Source: Hanleya hanleyi
Taxonomy: Eukaryota > Mollusca > Polyplacophora > Lepidopleurida > Hanleyidae
Direction of reading: 5' to 3'
Assembly (NCBI GenBank): GCA_036873755.1
Contig: JAVTVY010039313.1
Location: forward strand, 1 to 64,000
Length of the DNA stretch: 64,000 nt
Shown here: piece by piece, positions 1 to 12,400 of the stretch
Layout of the letters: each line of letters begins with the position of its first letter
How positions within the stretch are numbered: position 1 is the stretch's first letter
Program-made: the position numbers and the translations under genes
The notes under the pieces: generated by a model
Seen by the model: the letters and a program-made list of their open reading frames with translations, nothing else
Databases searched by the model: none
What the model was told of the DNA's origin: nothing

Positions 1-1287
1 GACAAACATACATAACAGATACACACATCATATGCCTGGCGCACTTCTGTTAATGTAATCTAGATTCCTGAGGAAATTTCATACTCAAAAGTTTAGTATG
101 CTATCCTAAGTTTCACCATGGCAGTCTTCAGACAAAGAACTTCCCGGCCCCCATTTGGGCGTAGGATGTCCTTTCTAATCTGTTATCACCCCCATGACCC
201 AGCAGCTATATATAGACCTACACATGGTATAACATTTAAAATGTATGTTTCATGTTCCCGGGTCCCATTTGGTTCTTAACTGGGTTTTTTTCTTTGTCAT
301 TTCCCCGGACCTCATAGTCATCATGGTGTAATTTTAGGGTCTTCCGCCCTATAAACAAAAGATAAATATCTCAACCCCCTAATGGGCGTAACATGCCCTT
401 TTGGATTTTCTTTTGGCACCATACACTATCTTGAGAATACATTTATCTTTGGCAGGTTGTTCACCTCGAGCACTTTTGTACCTCAGTTATAGGCAACTAC
501 AATTCGGACAGATTAACGTATAATTGGACACATCTAACCGTTCATCTCGTGTTCATGGAGGTTCCCGACAAATCCAATTTTACGCTTACTGCGCATGTTT
601 CTGCGTATCTACCAAAACAGCGATATTTAAAGGAAATTTAATGGAAAAGGAAAACATATGCATTTAAGAGAACAGTTGTGAAAGGATTTTTTAAATGGAT
701 AATGTGTTTTCCAATTTTAAGGCAATGCGACCTCAACGAAGGAACGCTGGCAAACTGAATTAGCGAAATCAGATTAATTTGGCCTCATGGTCATGGTTTT
801 CCCCATGTTGGTGCGATACTATCTTGACGAGAATCATGGTGACCCCCGATTTTTATCAGATTTTCCGATTCCGCATTGTTCCATAAGTATATTGAGGCAT
901 TTTGGAGAGAACGACATTTTAACTTCTTATGAGCTTTTTCTATAAAAAAATAGAGGCATTTCTCATAAAATTCGTATCTAATCCCATATATTAGTTTGTG
1001 GTTAACCCATTCTAGTAAACCATATAATTTCCTCGATTATGTAAAAATAAGCCTGTTGATCCCTGAATTTTATCCTTGATTTTAAATGTTAAAGGTTTGC
1101 TCTACCTCTTGTTGAAATATAAGAAAAATGACATTTTGTTTTCAAATTGTCTGAAACCGCCTTAATCATTGATCGACACAGCTTTCCTACAGGATTTGAT
1201 ATGATAGATATGTCAAATGTAACCATCGCACCGCCCGCTCTCCCCGTGCCAAATAATTTACAGATCTGAAGAGCGGCATGCACTTAC
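1..1287. other. Intron or downstream region, no exon found
   Basis: This stretch follows the transmembrane exon on the minus strand, so the cytoplasmic exons should start here or beyond the window. I read all frames and saw no kinase, phosphatase or adaptor motif. Short diverged words of the type cccccatttgggcgta recur near 150, 250, 310 and 375, suggesting an old degenerate repeat. Confidence 0.4.
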
Positions 1288-1393
1288 AACACAAAACATA
1301 TAACGACTCCAATTACTACTAAGGCAACGACTGCAGCAACCACTACTCCGATGATGGTGGCTTGATTGGATTCTGGATTTGGGGGCGATGTTC
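1288..1393 (-). CDS. Transmembrane exon of the FTP-EGF receptor
   Basis: Thirty-four whole codons lie between a ttttcag acceptor (just above 1,393) and a gtaagtg donor (just below 1,288). The peptide starts with a short Pro/Asn/Ser stalk, TSPPNPESNQ, and continues into a hydrophobic run of about 22 residues, ATIIGVVVAAVVALVVIG then VVICFV, which is a single membrane-spanning helix. The exon enters in phase 1, matching the EGF exon at 2,504-2,644, and leaves in phase 2, as expected where a modular ectodomain switches to a cytoplasmic region. If unspliced, the frame meets a TAA inside the donor, so splicing to a further exon is implied. The product is therefore a type I membrane receptor whose intracellular part lies outside the window. 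Confidence 0.85.
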
Positions 1394-2503
1394 CTGAAAA
1401 TAGCAGAACATGTTGAATAGCGAGGCATAATGCATTGATCGATTTGCGGTTTATCGTTTCCCTTTAGTAAGAAACCGCAAACTTACGTACACACATAAGG
1501 AGAGGGCGTTATCCATGAAATATATTCTTATACATGTACTGGTGGATATGATGATATGACTTCATGTAGTTGACAATCCGAAGATGGTTCTGAACATTAC
1601 ATACGTCGATATCTTATCGCGGGGACATATTTGTATGGAGAATCAAGGGATTTCCCCCCACTTCCCGACAGGAACTCACTGTCGAACACGGCCAATTTAA
1701 ACGCGAGGGCCTCAAATTTGCTCTACGTGTAGCGGAACCCAACAGCTTACGTTTGCATCTCGTACTATCTCATTTTCGATTTGATTTTCTATAAGAGTTG
1801 CCAAAGTGCGTCGTATTTCGGTGAACATTTCGTCTCGCTCTGGTGATGTTGATTCATCGGTCACCATTTGTGCCCAAAGATTTCTCTACTTCTGAGGGTG
1901 GAAACTGATACCATTTTACCACAATGTCTCGGCCCCTGACCTTATCATCTGGAAACAATTTTGGATAGATGCTATGTAACGCGAGTTGTATTTGCGAGCA
2001 TTACACCGTACGTAATCAGCTGTGAGATATTTTAACTGGACATCTGACGGTAAAACATTTTCCGATAACCCTGTACTCTCACAAAAATGGCCATTCAGTT
2101 CAGCAATTGTCTGGTCAACACATTGGCTTCATGCATGACACGATTCCTGAAATGATCAGATATGGTGCGCTTTCAGAACAATATGGTCAGGGCGATCAAA
2201 CCTGTGTCCGGATACACACGTGACTGGCGATGGGAAATTGGGTCAAAGCAATCATATATATGATGAAGCGGAATAGTTGACCATAGAAATAGATATTGCT
2301 CGTCATATATACTAGTAGGAAAGTAAGGCCGCTCAATCTGGGCAGAACGAGAACAAATATCAGTAGAGCTCTAGTGAAATCAAGTCAGAAGCTACAAATA
2401 ATTCCCTAGAATGCTCAACAGCCCAGACCAAGTTGACATCAAATTTCATGCAAAGATACCATCAAAAAATTGTTTACGTGCAGCATAGATGAAGTTGATA
2501 TAC
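1394..2503 (-). other. Intron
   Basis: Bounded by a gtatatc donor and a ttttcag acceptor on the minus strand. No coding signal or clear repeat was recognised inside. Confidence 0.6.
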
Positions 2504-2644
2504 CTAATTTGTCGCATAAGCTGCCAGTCCGTCCAGGCTCGCAGCTTGGACACTCTCCATTCACGTGATTGCAAGTAGAATTTCCACCCTTGCACGCCCC
2601 GCATGTGTTATTGCAGCCCGTGCCATACAAACCATCCGGACATT
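2504..2644 (-). CDS. EGF/laminin-type repeat exon (membrane-proximal)
   Basis: One cysteine-rich module coded by one exon: CPDGLYGTGCNNTCGACKGG, then further Cys at NSTCNHVNGECPSCEPG and SLCDKL. The order C-x-x-GxYGxxC-x3-C-x2-C, ending in a CxPGRTGxxC loop, is that of the MEGF/laminin-type EGF repeats common in invertebrate scavenger-type receptors. The acceptor is ttgcag and the donor gtatatc; both ends are phase 1. It joins upstream to the exon at 4,509-4,655 and downstream to the transmembrane exon. Confidence 0.9.
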
Positions 2645-3461
2645 CTGCAAGAGAACTTACATATTATTGCCATTCAACAAAACATAACAGTTCAGATGCC
2701 AAATCTTGATTTAGGCCTCAACCTGGCTTCAGCGTCCACCATGTATGTGGGGTTTTTGTGCTTTTCAGATCTTTCAAGTGTGCTAATCGAAAATGCAGAT
2801 GCATTAAATAATAGTAATAGATAATGGAATCAAAGTGGTAATACTATTAGCACGAATAGGTGTCTTTCGTTTGACACAATAAAATCGTATATGATATCGG
2901 CTCCAGATTCGAAACTTGTAGGAAAAACATGATCAAAAACGAATTTGATAATTAATCCAAAACTGTATTTGAAAGTAATTCAAATAAATTATGACACCGT
3001 CAACAGTTTTCGATGATGTCAGCTAGGCATAATATATAAATACTACCATTGACATCGCACATGCGTTGATGACGTGATCTGATTGGTTCGTTCGATTTGC
3101 TGTTATTTTCGTCACAGGGTTAATGTTAATGAATGGTATGCATACGAGTGTCTAAATATTAGAGCACAAGGTCGTCATATCTTTCCAGCGCTATGTGTTG
3201 CTTACTTTCATGAAAGGTCGGAAATTGCCCGCTGTAGGTCTTTCACCATCATATTTCTATTTCAGCTGTGCAACATTGTAGAAGTTCCATCTTTCATATG
3301 AGAGTTAATATCAATCATTAGCTGCAAAAAATTCTCTCTTTTTTTGTGTCCAAGCTTGACCAGATTGGCACCATCTTGTCGTGACTTCGAGTCTCGACTA
3401 CTGTTCTTTCATCACGTTTGTCTGACAGGAGTTATCTAATCATATCGCCATTACGGATTGC

Positions 3462-3664
3462 ATTACAAGCGTCTGGTCCGTCAGCCATAATTCAGCCGTC
3501 GTCCATTAGAGAATATCCGCGTCCATAATCCAAAGACCTATTCCATATTCCATATAACAGTATTAGCACCAAATTCAAAAAGACAATCATAGTATATATA
3601 AACATGCTTGTTTCCTGCAAGAGAGACGCGGTCAACAGTTTTCAATGATGCCGGCAAGACATCA
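3462..3664 (-). mobile_element. 3'-end fragment of a Penelope-like retroelement
   Basis: The sequence from attacaagcgtctggtcc to gccggcaagacatca repeats, with small changes, at 26,551-26,750 and, reverse-complemented, at 11,600-11,797. All three share the same terminus (acaagcgtctgg) and differ in how far they extend the other way. That is the pattern of 5'-truncated retrotransposed copies. This copy is only non-coding 3' sequence. Confidence 0.6.
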
Positions 3665-4055
3665 CCGACGAATGCACGTGTCCCGTAGTTTCGTATGTGT
3701 ATGTATGTAAGCCATGATGGGGTCACAGTCGCAGGTGCAAAAAGCGAGACTACGAAGAGAAAGAGCTGGCAGAAAACTGCAAAAAACTGAGAAAACGACA
3801 ATTAATTCCATGAACTTCAAAACTGAGTTTTGTAGCACGACAGACCCTGCACCCTGGTCAATGTAATATGATGTAATTTTGCTACACACGTGTTCTAGGT
3901 GACATTTAGATTGTAAAGTCAGATACGTTATTATTCTACTTTGTGATGCCCTTTTATGACGCCATGATGCTCTCGTTAAATCCCAACTATCACATAACGG
4001 CACCACGCACGCTGCAATGCGACTAATCGGTCACGTAGCCTCGTTTTGGATTCAG

Positions 4056-4130
4056 CAATGGGGGTGAGTGAGCGAGTAAATAGGGATTAACGTCGCTTTC
4101 AACATTATTTCAGTCATTTATCGACGAATC
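4056..4130 (-). mobile_element. LINE/SINE 3' tail
   Basis: Read on the minus strand it runs gactgaaataatgttgaaag, then cgacgttaatccc, then simple cactcaccc-type sequence. This is the same 3' end found after the non-LTR fragment at 25.1-25.5 kb and again near 7,811-7,876. It is a 5'-truncated insertion with no coding part. Confidence 0.55.
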
Positions 4131-4508
4131 AACTAAGCACCACACAACCAAGTTGCGTTCCTGCTGCTTCAAAGAAGAAATCGTTGAGGCAACATAGAAC
4201 CAGACACCCTCCATCCACCTAAAAACGCGCTGGACAGCACACAAAACACAGACAGGACGCTTACTTAGTGAAATAAAAGATAAGTACAATGGCTATAGTG
4301 TCATAATTGTGTATGTCATCAAAGTATCGCAAATGACGACTCGGTAAAATAGGTAGTAGTGGGTTTCAGATGTGGATATTTTAATTGCGCTTCTCGAAAA
4401 GTTTGGTTCTCGAGAGGCTGCTAAAGGTTTATATCATGATATGAATTTGTACTTGATTGTAAAAATTTCATAGCTAGTGGAGACGGTTTCGGCGCAATTA
4501 TTATTTAC

Positions 4509-4655
4509 CAATTTTGCAGAAATTTCCTTCATAGCCTGGTAAACAGGTTGGTGATCCTGAACATATCCCAGTTGTCGATGAACATGCCGCATGTCCTGAC
4601 GCACACTGACCACAACTTTCTGTGCAATCCGCGCCGTATTTACCAGATGCGCATT
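4509..4655 (-). CDS. EGF-type repeat exon
   Basis: One module: CASGKYGADCTESCGQCASG, followed by Cys in AACSSTTGICSGSPTCLPGY and GNFCKI. Acceptor ctacag, donor gtaaat, both phase 1. It is most similar to the exon at 12,483-12,629 (same CGQCA core and the same SGSP-C-LPGY ending) and has the same length, 147 nt. Together with the exon at 4,863-5,018 it looks like one half of a duplicated two-exon unit. Confidence 0.9.
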
Positions 4656-4862
4656 CTGTAGGTAAAGAAAAAATCAGACCAAAATAACGAGGACTTATTT
4701 ACATCCTAGATAACTTGTCGGGTCGCATGTTCATAAACATAACGGGAATTTTTGTTGTTCAACATGTACAATTAATCTTTGTATTGTGTTGGTTCACAAT
4801 TGAGCAGGTTATCAAAATGAAATTCAAGGGACATATATTGTTCACTTAATCAGTGTACTCAC

Positions 4863-5018
4863 TTTCTTTACAGAGTTCTCCTTCATATCCAGTTTCACAT
4901 CTGGGTATGCTTGCTGTTACAGGACATATACCAGATTCCTTCGCGCATTGATTTGTTCCATTGGCACAATGACCACAGTTCTCCGTACAGCCTGTACCAT
5001 ATTTCCCACTGTCACATC
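4863..5018 (-). CDS. EGF-type repeat exon
   Basis: One module: CDSGKYGTGCTENCGHCANG, then NQCAKESGICPVTASIPRC and ETGYEGELCKE. Acceptor tgcag, donor gtgagt, both phase 1. It is closest to the exon at 12,959-13,108 (shared CAK-S-G-CP block and PRC-x-GxxG-LCK ending). The intron to the next exon is only about 200 bases. Confidence 0.9.
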
Positions 5019-7810
5019 CTGCAAAAACATATTATCTTGGGATAAAATGGGGTATTTTTCTGTGACATACCATTCTCTCTGAACCAAATCGTTTCACTGC
5101 CTCACATCCCCGAAAATATTTTTTTAGAAACCGGGATTTTTTTCTGGGATAAACACCCATGTCAATTTGGAACTACAATTAGGACACATCATGATATGGT
5201 GTTGAGAAATGTGTCAGCGTTTCTGACAGCAAGTCGCATGACTCCGCAGGTCGAAAATCGGATTATATTCAATCCACAGACACCCCGAGAATCAAGAGGT
5301 ATTTGAATATGGTTGTCAGATTTGCCCGCTCATCAGCCCCCATAACCGCACCAATCTACCCAGACAGCGTGTAAACGTTAGGCCCACCTCGGGATATGGT
5401 GGAATAGTGAGGGAAGATGGGGGCGTCGGTACCATGTCCGACCGACAGCGGTAGGCTTATAGGTACGGTAAGCAAAGAGGCAATGGAGGGTGGTGCCATT
5501 GCTAGCAGATTCGAAGAGGCCCAACGCTGAATGCCCTCGAAGATAAGCCATGCCAACCTCGGGCCGATAGTTGTACCTTAGTGAAATAAGACTTGGTCCA
5601 CCTTTGTAGCGCTTGTAAGCTGAACATTTAAATCAGTTATCTCCCATACCTCAGGTTGAAAAAGCCACAGAAGGGTAATTCTTACACATTTTCAGATATT
5701 TTAATGTGGCAGTGAGCTTATTTTTTAGTGTTGATAGTAAAAGCTCCAGTATTTTTGTTCACCTTTCAAATGAAGCCATATAATTGTAGCTTATTATTCC
5801 AACTCATAGCATTTTGGATTATCAAAATCGGATAAGAATTGGTGAATATAAAGCTCGCTGAAGTTCCTTATTTTGGGCATTCCGTCTGATAACGTATTGC
5901 AATATATTGCTAAAAATGTATAAAATTCGCTTATATACAACGGCAGCAAAAACTTGTTAAAACTAGGAAAATAAGAGACCATAATGGTTTCATATTGAAT
6001 GTTTCTAAAGGGAATTAAATGCAATTTGGCACAAATTTTCATCTTCTGCATGTCGAAGAGAAGGATGTATTATTGATAGTTAATCCGATTCATCTACCAC
6101 CTCATTTGCATAAATTTGCATACGAGAACAATATAGCTTACTTTCATATGTGCAACAGCTAGACATGATAATTATCAAATGCAAGTTTAAGTGGTTGTAA
6201 ATAAATATATATATATATATTTAATTATCATAAATTCCATGCAATCGCATGGTACCGCTAGCAACGTAGTATTCAAGTATTACATTATCATGTAGTTTAA
6301 TTATCATCAGTTGCCACTTATATTGCATGGAAACAAAAGAAATCCTTATAAGATTTCATTACGTTTGTGTAGGGAAGGAAAAAGGGGCACAAATTCTTCT
6401 GTAATTATGTAACAGTATAACAGAGGAAATTTCAATAAAACATAGATAAATGTTTAAAATGTTTAAAAATGTGTCCTCATCGACGAACTATTCCCCTCGT
6501 GACCGGTTTTTGGACCGTTTTCAGCGCATCTCCAAACGTTGACTAGACAGAGTGGACAATTCCATCGCACGCTGAAGGGAACTGAACGGGCTTTCATTTA
6601 CGTAAAATAATCTTGGTCTCTGATCATTTTTAATTCAAAGTCAAAGTAACAATGAAAGTAGAGTTGCCAGTTTTGTTAATTCCACAGAGGTTTCAACATT
6701 ATGCGCTATCGTCGCTCAAACAAGGTGAACTGTCGGCTGACTGCATTTGGAAGACTGGAGGCCGCAATTTTGAATCTACGTACGCGTGAAATATTCTCAC
6801 ACGCTGCAGATATCGCAAAATGAGGAAGAGAGCCAGTCAATTTTCATTGTAATGGAGATACAGTAATGAAAAGACAGCATTTCATAATTTTTTCAACAAA
6901 CGTCTAGCTAATTTCCCGGAGAAAAATCGAGTCAGTGAAAGATTTCGTCCGCGTCTGCGGAAGCTAATAAGCTCAACTTTCATTGGCTCAACCCTATATA
7001 AGCGGAGAAAGTGCATGTCCTCTAAAAAGCTGGTGCTGTGCGATATTTTAATCCACACATTTCATCAAAAGTATTTCGACGTAAGCACTTTTTTCCGATA
7101 TAAAAAAAATACATGTAGGCCTACTATGGAGGATCAACTCTGTTCTAGATTTATTCTGTTACACGGGTCGATATCATTCTCCGCTGTTCCCTCTAAAGCG
7201 ATTCTGGCACAGTTAATGCCAAATATTTGAAATTAATGGCACCTTAATGTGATATTTCTTACAAAAGAAAATTTTACAATGTATGTTGCTTCTAACATAT
7301 ACTATTGCCAAAATACAATATGTTTTATGTCAAACCATGGCTTTTGCATACGAAAATTCAGTGTTATCCTATCCCAAATACTCTCATACAATCTTTCCGT
7401 CATTGTAATCTATGTGGGTGACTGATGAATTGGCCAAACATTTCCTCCTCAGCTCTCGCATGCGAGACCAAGGATCCGCAATCTCGATCCTTTCCGATTG
7501 AAGAATACAAACCCATAAAACTAAGATCAAGTTGCCAAGAAAAATTGAAATCTGAACTGAAACAATTTTATGTTGGTATGTAAATGCTGAATTCTACCAA
7601 CATACTCATACAAATTCTCGTGCGTGACCTGTTGATTTCGGCCTCTGTTCTTTCCTAGGTATGAGTATGGACGTGGGCCAGTGATCTTGTGCCCATATGC
7701 CTCTTCGTTCAGAACCTCAGTGGCGCAGGATCTTATCACTGTGTAAAATGTGGCATACATGTATGTGAGGTTTTGCAACTCAGGTTATCGGAGGATCGAT
7801 TTACCAGATC

Positions 7811-7876
7811 AGACCGAGAGAGAGAGAGAGAGAGAGAGAGAATTAGATTTAACATCGCATTCAGAAGTATTAGTAG
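7811..7876 (-). mobile_element. LINE 3' tail with (GA)n tract
   Basis: A run of about 28 bases of GA repeats is followed by attagatttaacatcgcatt and cagaagtatta. This parallels the (GA)n plus ttaagggttaacgtcg plus cagcagtattt sequence at 25,098-25,180, so it is another truncated copy of the same tail. Confidence 0.5.
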
Positions 7877-7877
7877 A

Positions 7878-8132
7878 TTACAAGCGTCTGGTTCGTCATT
7901 CAAAATTCAGCCGTCGTCCATTAAATAATATCCGTGTCCATAGTCAAAAATATTCCAAATATATCATATCCGTATCGCTGATCAGTATTCTTAATCCATA
8001 TGATAGTCGTCCTCTAGAGAATGATGTATCTCAGTCACGCTTTGATTGTGTCTGTTCATATGAGCATCATGAACATATTGAAGTACATGGGTTCATACGG
8101 CCCCTAGCCCCGGGTTAAGCGGAATTAGACAC
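7878..8132 (-). mobile_element. 3' end of a Penelope-like element
   Basis: Begins at the shared terminus ttacaagcgtctgg and ends at the conserved block cccctagccccgggttaagc plus ggaattagacac. In the longer copy at 10,985-11,797 that block lies just after the stop codon of the reverse transcriptase. This copy therefore holds only 3' untranslated sequence. The middle part seen in the 26.5-kb copy (the tattagcaccaaat region) is missing. Confidence 0.65.
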
Positions 8133-9086
8133 AAGTTACAAAACGAGTCACCGAAGGAAAGTGAACCTCTGCTGGGGAGGATTTGGCTTAATGTCACACT
8201 CAAGGTTGTTTAACTCATATGGTGACAGTCATTTTGGTTTGTAGTGGAAGCCGGAGTACACGAAGAGAACCACCGCCCGTCGGCAAGTTACTGACAAACT
8301 TTCACACATGGATCATCTGGGCTCGAACCTGTGGCGGTTCAGCGGTGTGACCAACGAGAGCCTTGAACCTCTGATGAAGACTGATGAGAGGTACTGTTCA
8401 ATATCAAGTTTTATTTAAGCAATTTATAAAATATCAACTAATTGGATACATCAAATAACGTGTATAAGAATTGACCTTATATCTCGTTTTAGATCTCATC
8501 CCGCAGTTTCGTATTGTTGGCTACTGGGATTCCTATAACAATGCACGATGGGGGATTTCTCCTGATGATGTTAATTGTAAATTTGGGAATTTGTTTTCTT
8601 TTTAGATATGTTCATCACTGGTGATAAGAGTACACTTCAAACTTAAATCGCTAATAAAAAGCTGTAAGATTAAGTGATTTTTCTTCAATACGGCGGGATT
8701 GACGATTTCAAGAGAGGTAACTCTGAGAACCCTCGCGGATGCGCTGTTTTCCAAATTTTTATCATTCGGTGTAAATGACGATGAATATGTAGTAGTCAAT
8801 CATCTCTCAATTGGGAACGCCATACGATTTGAAAGGACCAAAACTGAGGGTATTTTTGTAATTTTCATGTTTGGGGTAGGGGTAGTTTGTCAATTAATTT
8901 TAGATGCAGTTTCATACATAAATTTAATAAGTCTGGCCGTTTTGTACACCATTTTGTAACTGAAATTGTTACCATTTTTTTATATATAGTTAGCAATCTT
9001 TATTATGACCAGAGAGGGTTTGTGATAGTATATCACTGTCATTTGAGGGCCACACACGAACACTGTTTTCTGCATCCTTAACACTT

Positions 9087-9472
9087 GGGTATCAGAAAAG
9101 TGATGTTTACGTCATATTTCTTCAAAATTTCTACTTTTCCGCGATGGGAAGTGGGCAAAAACTATTTTATATCACATCACATTAATATTTACTAATTTAT
9201 TATGCACTTTTTGCGGAGAAATTGCATAAATAAAAAATTCGGAAAATCTGACTGAAAAATCGACAAATAAATGCCGTTTTTAAAAATGACGTCACTGTGA
9301 CGTCATCAAAGCGGCCATCTTGGATTTTTTCTGGTAGAGCTTGACCCAAGGGTATAGTGTGGTAAGCTTCAGCTCCCTAGCTCAAGGTGTAAGAAAAATA
9401 ATTAGAGTGGACCTTTCGGCCCCCTCAGGCATGGACAGGTCCCAAAAAGCTCAGGCCAGATAAGGTTAAACT
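9087..9472 (+). repeat. Dispersed repeat with paired CRE-like palindromes, copy 1
   Basis: Contains tgacgtcactgtgacgtcat, ccatcttggatttttt, a tagagcttgacccaaggg block and an end in ccagataaggttaa. Related copies lie at 17,168-17,612, 24,690-25,020, 27,178-27,600 (reversed) and 52,165-52,380 (reversed). No coding frame is conserved, so this is a non-autonomous element, possibly a SINE or MITE. Confidence 0.75.
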
Positions 9473-9886
9473 TCACTGGCCTCATCAAAGGCGTGAATAT
9501 GTATGAATCGATGCTGATCGAGGTCAAGCTCATCATAGTACACGGGGCAAAGTCAAACTGGAATGGTGACACTTAGGCAACAGTCAGGCAAACTTGACGA
9601 AAAAAGGAAAAAAAGCCCAGGCTGGTGTGCATACCCATGGTAGTCTACATAAAAAATGATTTTTTCCGGGAACAGAATTTTTAATATTTATACTATTAAA
9701 AAAAATTGCCAACCTCTTTACAAAAATATCGAAGAAGAGCTCTAACCTATAGGCTGTCGTTACAAACGCTATGGTATATGAACATATATGTACTAATATA
9801 AGTGTTATTGCTAGATCATGCCAAAGGTAAATCCTTCGTGACCTATAATAGCATCGACCAGACGAGAATGGTGTCGTCTGGTTTAT

Positions 9887-11008
9887 TTATAGTGGGACGC
9901 TTTTGATCTTAATGCGTTCGAACAAATGTTTCTTTTGTGCAATTGCTCTGACATACGCCGCTTTCCAGTTCATACCCGAGGTTTTCAACATCGATGCTGT
10001 TCTTTCGATTCCCATATGAACCAGGTCCTTGTCCAACAATTTTATATGGGTCCTGATTTCAGCATACTGCTGACATAAAGCTCGTGGCAGTGTGGGTGCC
10101 AATGTGTTATGGGCTAAAATTGCGGCTTCCTGTTTCGAAAACCCTTCGTCGTGAAACTTTTTTCCTGTGGCCTCCAACGTCTCGCCCATCTCGGCGTCCA
10201 TACTTTCTTTGAACAAATCCTGCCGTAGCCTCGAGTTCATGTTGTGCTCATTCCCTTGTACTGGTTTGGGTTGGTCCTTCACGGTGGGGTGATATTCCGA
10301 GACTGATCGTTTGAAGGGGACCCACTGTAAGGGGGCGGGTTGCTGCTGCTGAACGGGTGTGGCCAGGTGTGGACTCGGTGGATGGTGTAGGGGTATACGA
10401 CGTTGGGGTGACCCCTCGCCGGGTAACAAGTCGTCAACCGGCGATCTTCTGGGGTATGATCTTTTAAGTCTACGAACAGGTAGCCGTGCGGACGACTTGT
10501 AGCGCCTTGAAACGCCTGCATGAAATGGTCGATGTTCTGAGGATAAATTCGACTACCAAACACACGCTCTTTGTGCTCTGTCAATAGGATTTGAGAACAA
10601 CGCAAAGTACTGGCAGTTCAAGGCAATATCTCTGGACGCCTTGCCTTGAGGAAAGAGATTCTGGGTCAAATAAATGACGGACAGATTCCGATGATGGGAT
10701 CCTTTGGTAATCAAGTCGGCAACGTGTCAATTGTCTTTGGTCGCACTCATCAGGTCATCTAACACTATTACGTTGGTCTGCTCGGAGTAGAAGAAACACG
10801 CTTGATCGATATCGTAGGGAGTCCCGGTGACGAAGCTCACATTCTGTAACCTTGCAGTTTCGTAGGCGGGTTGCCACTGGCTATAAAACCATACAACGCG
10901 TGTCGGAGCTGGGGTTGCCACAACGCGTGTCGGAGCTGGGGTTGCCACACCTTCCTCTAAGAACTTCATCAGTGAAGGACGCAGTGAAGGATATATATCC
11001 ACCTTCAC
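9887..11008 (-). pseudogene. A32/FtsK-like packaging ATPase remnant with flanking small ORF
   Basis: Read 5' to 3' on the minus strand. The first piece (to about 10,727) contains RVVWFYSQWQPAYE and a hydrophobic-acidic strand NVIVLDDLMS, which looks like a Walker B motif. Next comes out-of-frame sequence that still reads as KGSHHRNLSVIYLTQN-like text. The second piece (10,279-10,605) has PHGYLFVDLKDHTPEDRRL, a typical late segment of this family. The third frame (9,887-10,429, 180 residues) is a Pro/Gln-rich then helical protein of unknown role. A Walker A loop is not present, so the 5' part is lost, and several frameshifts and stops occur. A direct repeat codes for VATPAPTRVV twice. Such ATPases are known from adintovirus- and polinton-like elements in invertebrate genomes; the family call is from memory. 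It is clearly dead. Confidence 0.45.
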
Positions 11009-11797
11009 TGGATTTGAAGGAAACTACAGATAGCCCTACAGGCACATCTTATTTAGATCTCTACCTCTATAAAAATGAAGCGGGCATTCTCTCTCGTCGA
11101 CTTTATGACAAAAGAGATGATTACAATTTCGACATCGTAAACTATCCCTTTCTGGATAGTAATATTCCAGTGGGACCTGCATATGGCGTATACATATCTC
11201 GCTTAGTAGCATTTGCTAGATCCTGTGTTAAATGTGATGATTTTAATCAACGTCACAAAACATTGTTGCAGAAACTTATAAAACAGGGCTATTCCACCAA
11301 GCGCCTCCACTCAAAGTTTCTCAAATTTGGCGATACATATCGCATGCTGATAGCAAAATACGAACGTAGCGTGCAAGATCTATGGCGCTACGTTTCGTAA
11401 CATGTGTCTAATTCCGCTTAACCCGGGGCTAGGGGCCGTATGAACCCATGTACTTTAAGATCCTCATGGTACTCATATGAACAGTCACAATCAAAGCGTG
11501 ACTGAGGTACATCATTTTTAGATGACGACTCTATAACGAATATTATGGATTAAGAATACTGATCAGCGATACGGATTTGATATTTTGGAACATCATGATG
11601 TCTTGCCGGCATCATTGAAAACTGTTGACCGCTTCTCTCTTGTAGGAAACAAGCCTATGTTTATGTATACTTTTGTCTTTTTGAATTTGGTGCTAATACT
11701 GTTATATGGAAATGGAATAGATCTTTGGATTATGGACGCGGATATTCTCTAATGGACGACGGCTGGATTATGAATGACGGACTAGACGCTTGTAATC
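10985..11797 (+). pseudogene. Penelope-like reverse transcriptase, C-terminal part and 3' end
   Basis: An open frame to the TAA at 11,398-11,400 codes for SYLDLYLYKNEAGILSRRLY, DKRDDYNFDIVNYPFLDSN and IPVGPAYGVYISRLVAFAR. This LYDKRDD...IVN-PFL-SNIP...YGVYIS block is the thumb/C-terminal region of a reverse-transcriptase family widespread in invertebrates and fish that shares the SLYT-IP signature with Penelope-like elements. The catalytic palm is absent: the copy starts abruptly at about 10,985 against the oppositely oriented ATPase remnant. After the stop comes the conserved gtctaattccgcttaacccg block, then the shared 3' terminus at 11,797. Confidence 0.65.
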
Positions 11798-11920
11798 TTT
11801 TCATATGCCGTAGAGCCGCTCATCGTCATCGTATAGGGATACTCCACACCACTTGGCGGTCCTATAGCGGGATTCGGCGTTGTCTCTTGGTTGTGTTTGC
11901 ATTGAATGTGTCTGAGCATA

Positions 11921-12400
11921 CTATCTCGACGAGACCGAACATTGATACATTGTGTTGCCAAATTTCACATAGATATTTTTAATGAGAAATTCAAGCAACT
12001 CTATAAACAAAGAAACATCCCGTGAACGATATCTCTTGTATGTAGTAGAGCTAAAGAATGCTTTATGGCTTCCGACATTAATATATCTACGATCAGTTCT
12101 CTTGAACACATATACTATTAATGAGCTTTGACGGTCAATAAGGTCCTGATGAGGGATTGTAGTATAGAGAGTCGAGAAATCCCATGTAAATACATGTCTG
12201 TACGGTATGTAGCCTTTACCATCAAGTTCTTCCGTAAGACATTTTGAGTTTTTCAATATCCACGTACACGACATGTTGATTAGTCGACCAATACATATGA
12301 ACTGATAGGAACACGTATTTATCCCTATATGTACAGACACCCCCATCTGGCGTATTCTGTAATATCTAGAATTTATTTCGAGTGCACGAAAAATCCACAC
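11921..12400 (-). pseudogene. Penelope-like reverse transcriptase, palm fragment
   Basis: The minus strand reads WILKNSKCLTEELDGKGYIP, HVFTWDFSTLYTTIPHQDLI, KRTDRRYINVGSHKAFFSST and LIELLEFLIKNIYVKFGNT. WDFSTLYTTIPH matches reverse-transcriptase motif A of the same family as the C-terminal piece at 10,985-11,400. Motifs B (GIPMGTN) and C (YIDD) would follow, but the frame loses similarity near 11,960. The two pieces face opposite ways, so they are separate insertions or a rearranged copy. Confidence 0.65.

Larger units (their letters stand above)
2645..4508 (-). other. Intron with retroelement remnants
   Basis: Phase-1 intron. It holds a fragment of the Penelope-like 3' end (3,462-3,664) and a LINE 3' tail (4,056-4,130), listed separately. 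The rest shows nothing recognisable. Confidence 0.6.

Noticed and set aside
2603..2824. Plus-strand frame over the EGF exon
   Set aside because: It is antisense to a well-supported EGF exon with good splice sites.
8280..8400. tRNA-like words (gggctcgaacctg)
   Set aside because: No acceptor stem or anticodon arm could be paired around them.
10852..10984. N-terminal extension of the plus-strand RT frame
   Set aside because: This part is antisense to the ATPase remnant and its VATPAPTRVV duplication; the RT similarity begins only near 10,985.
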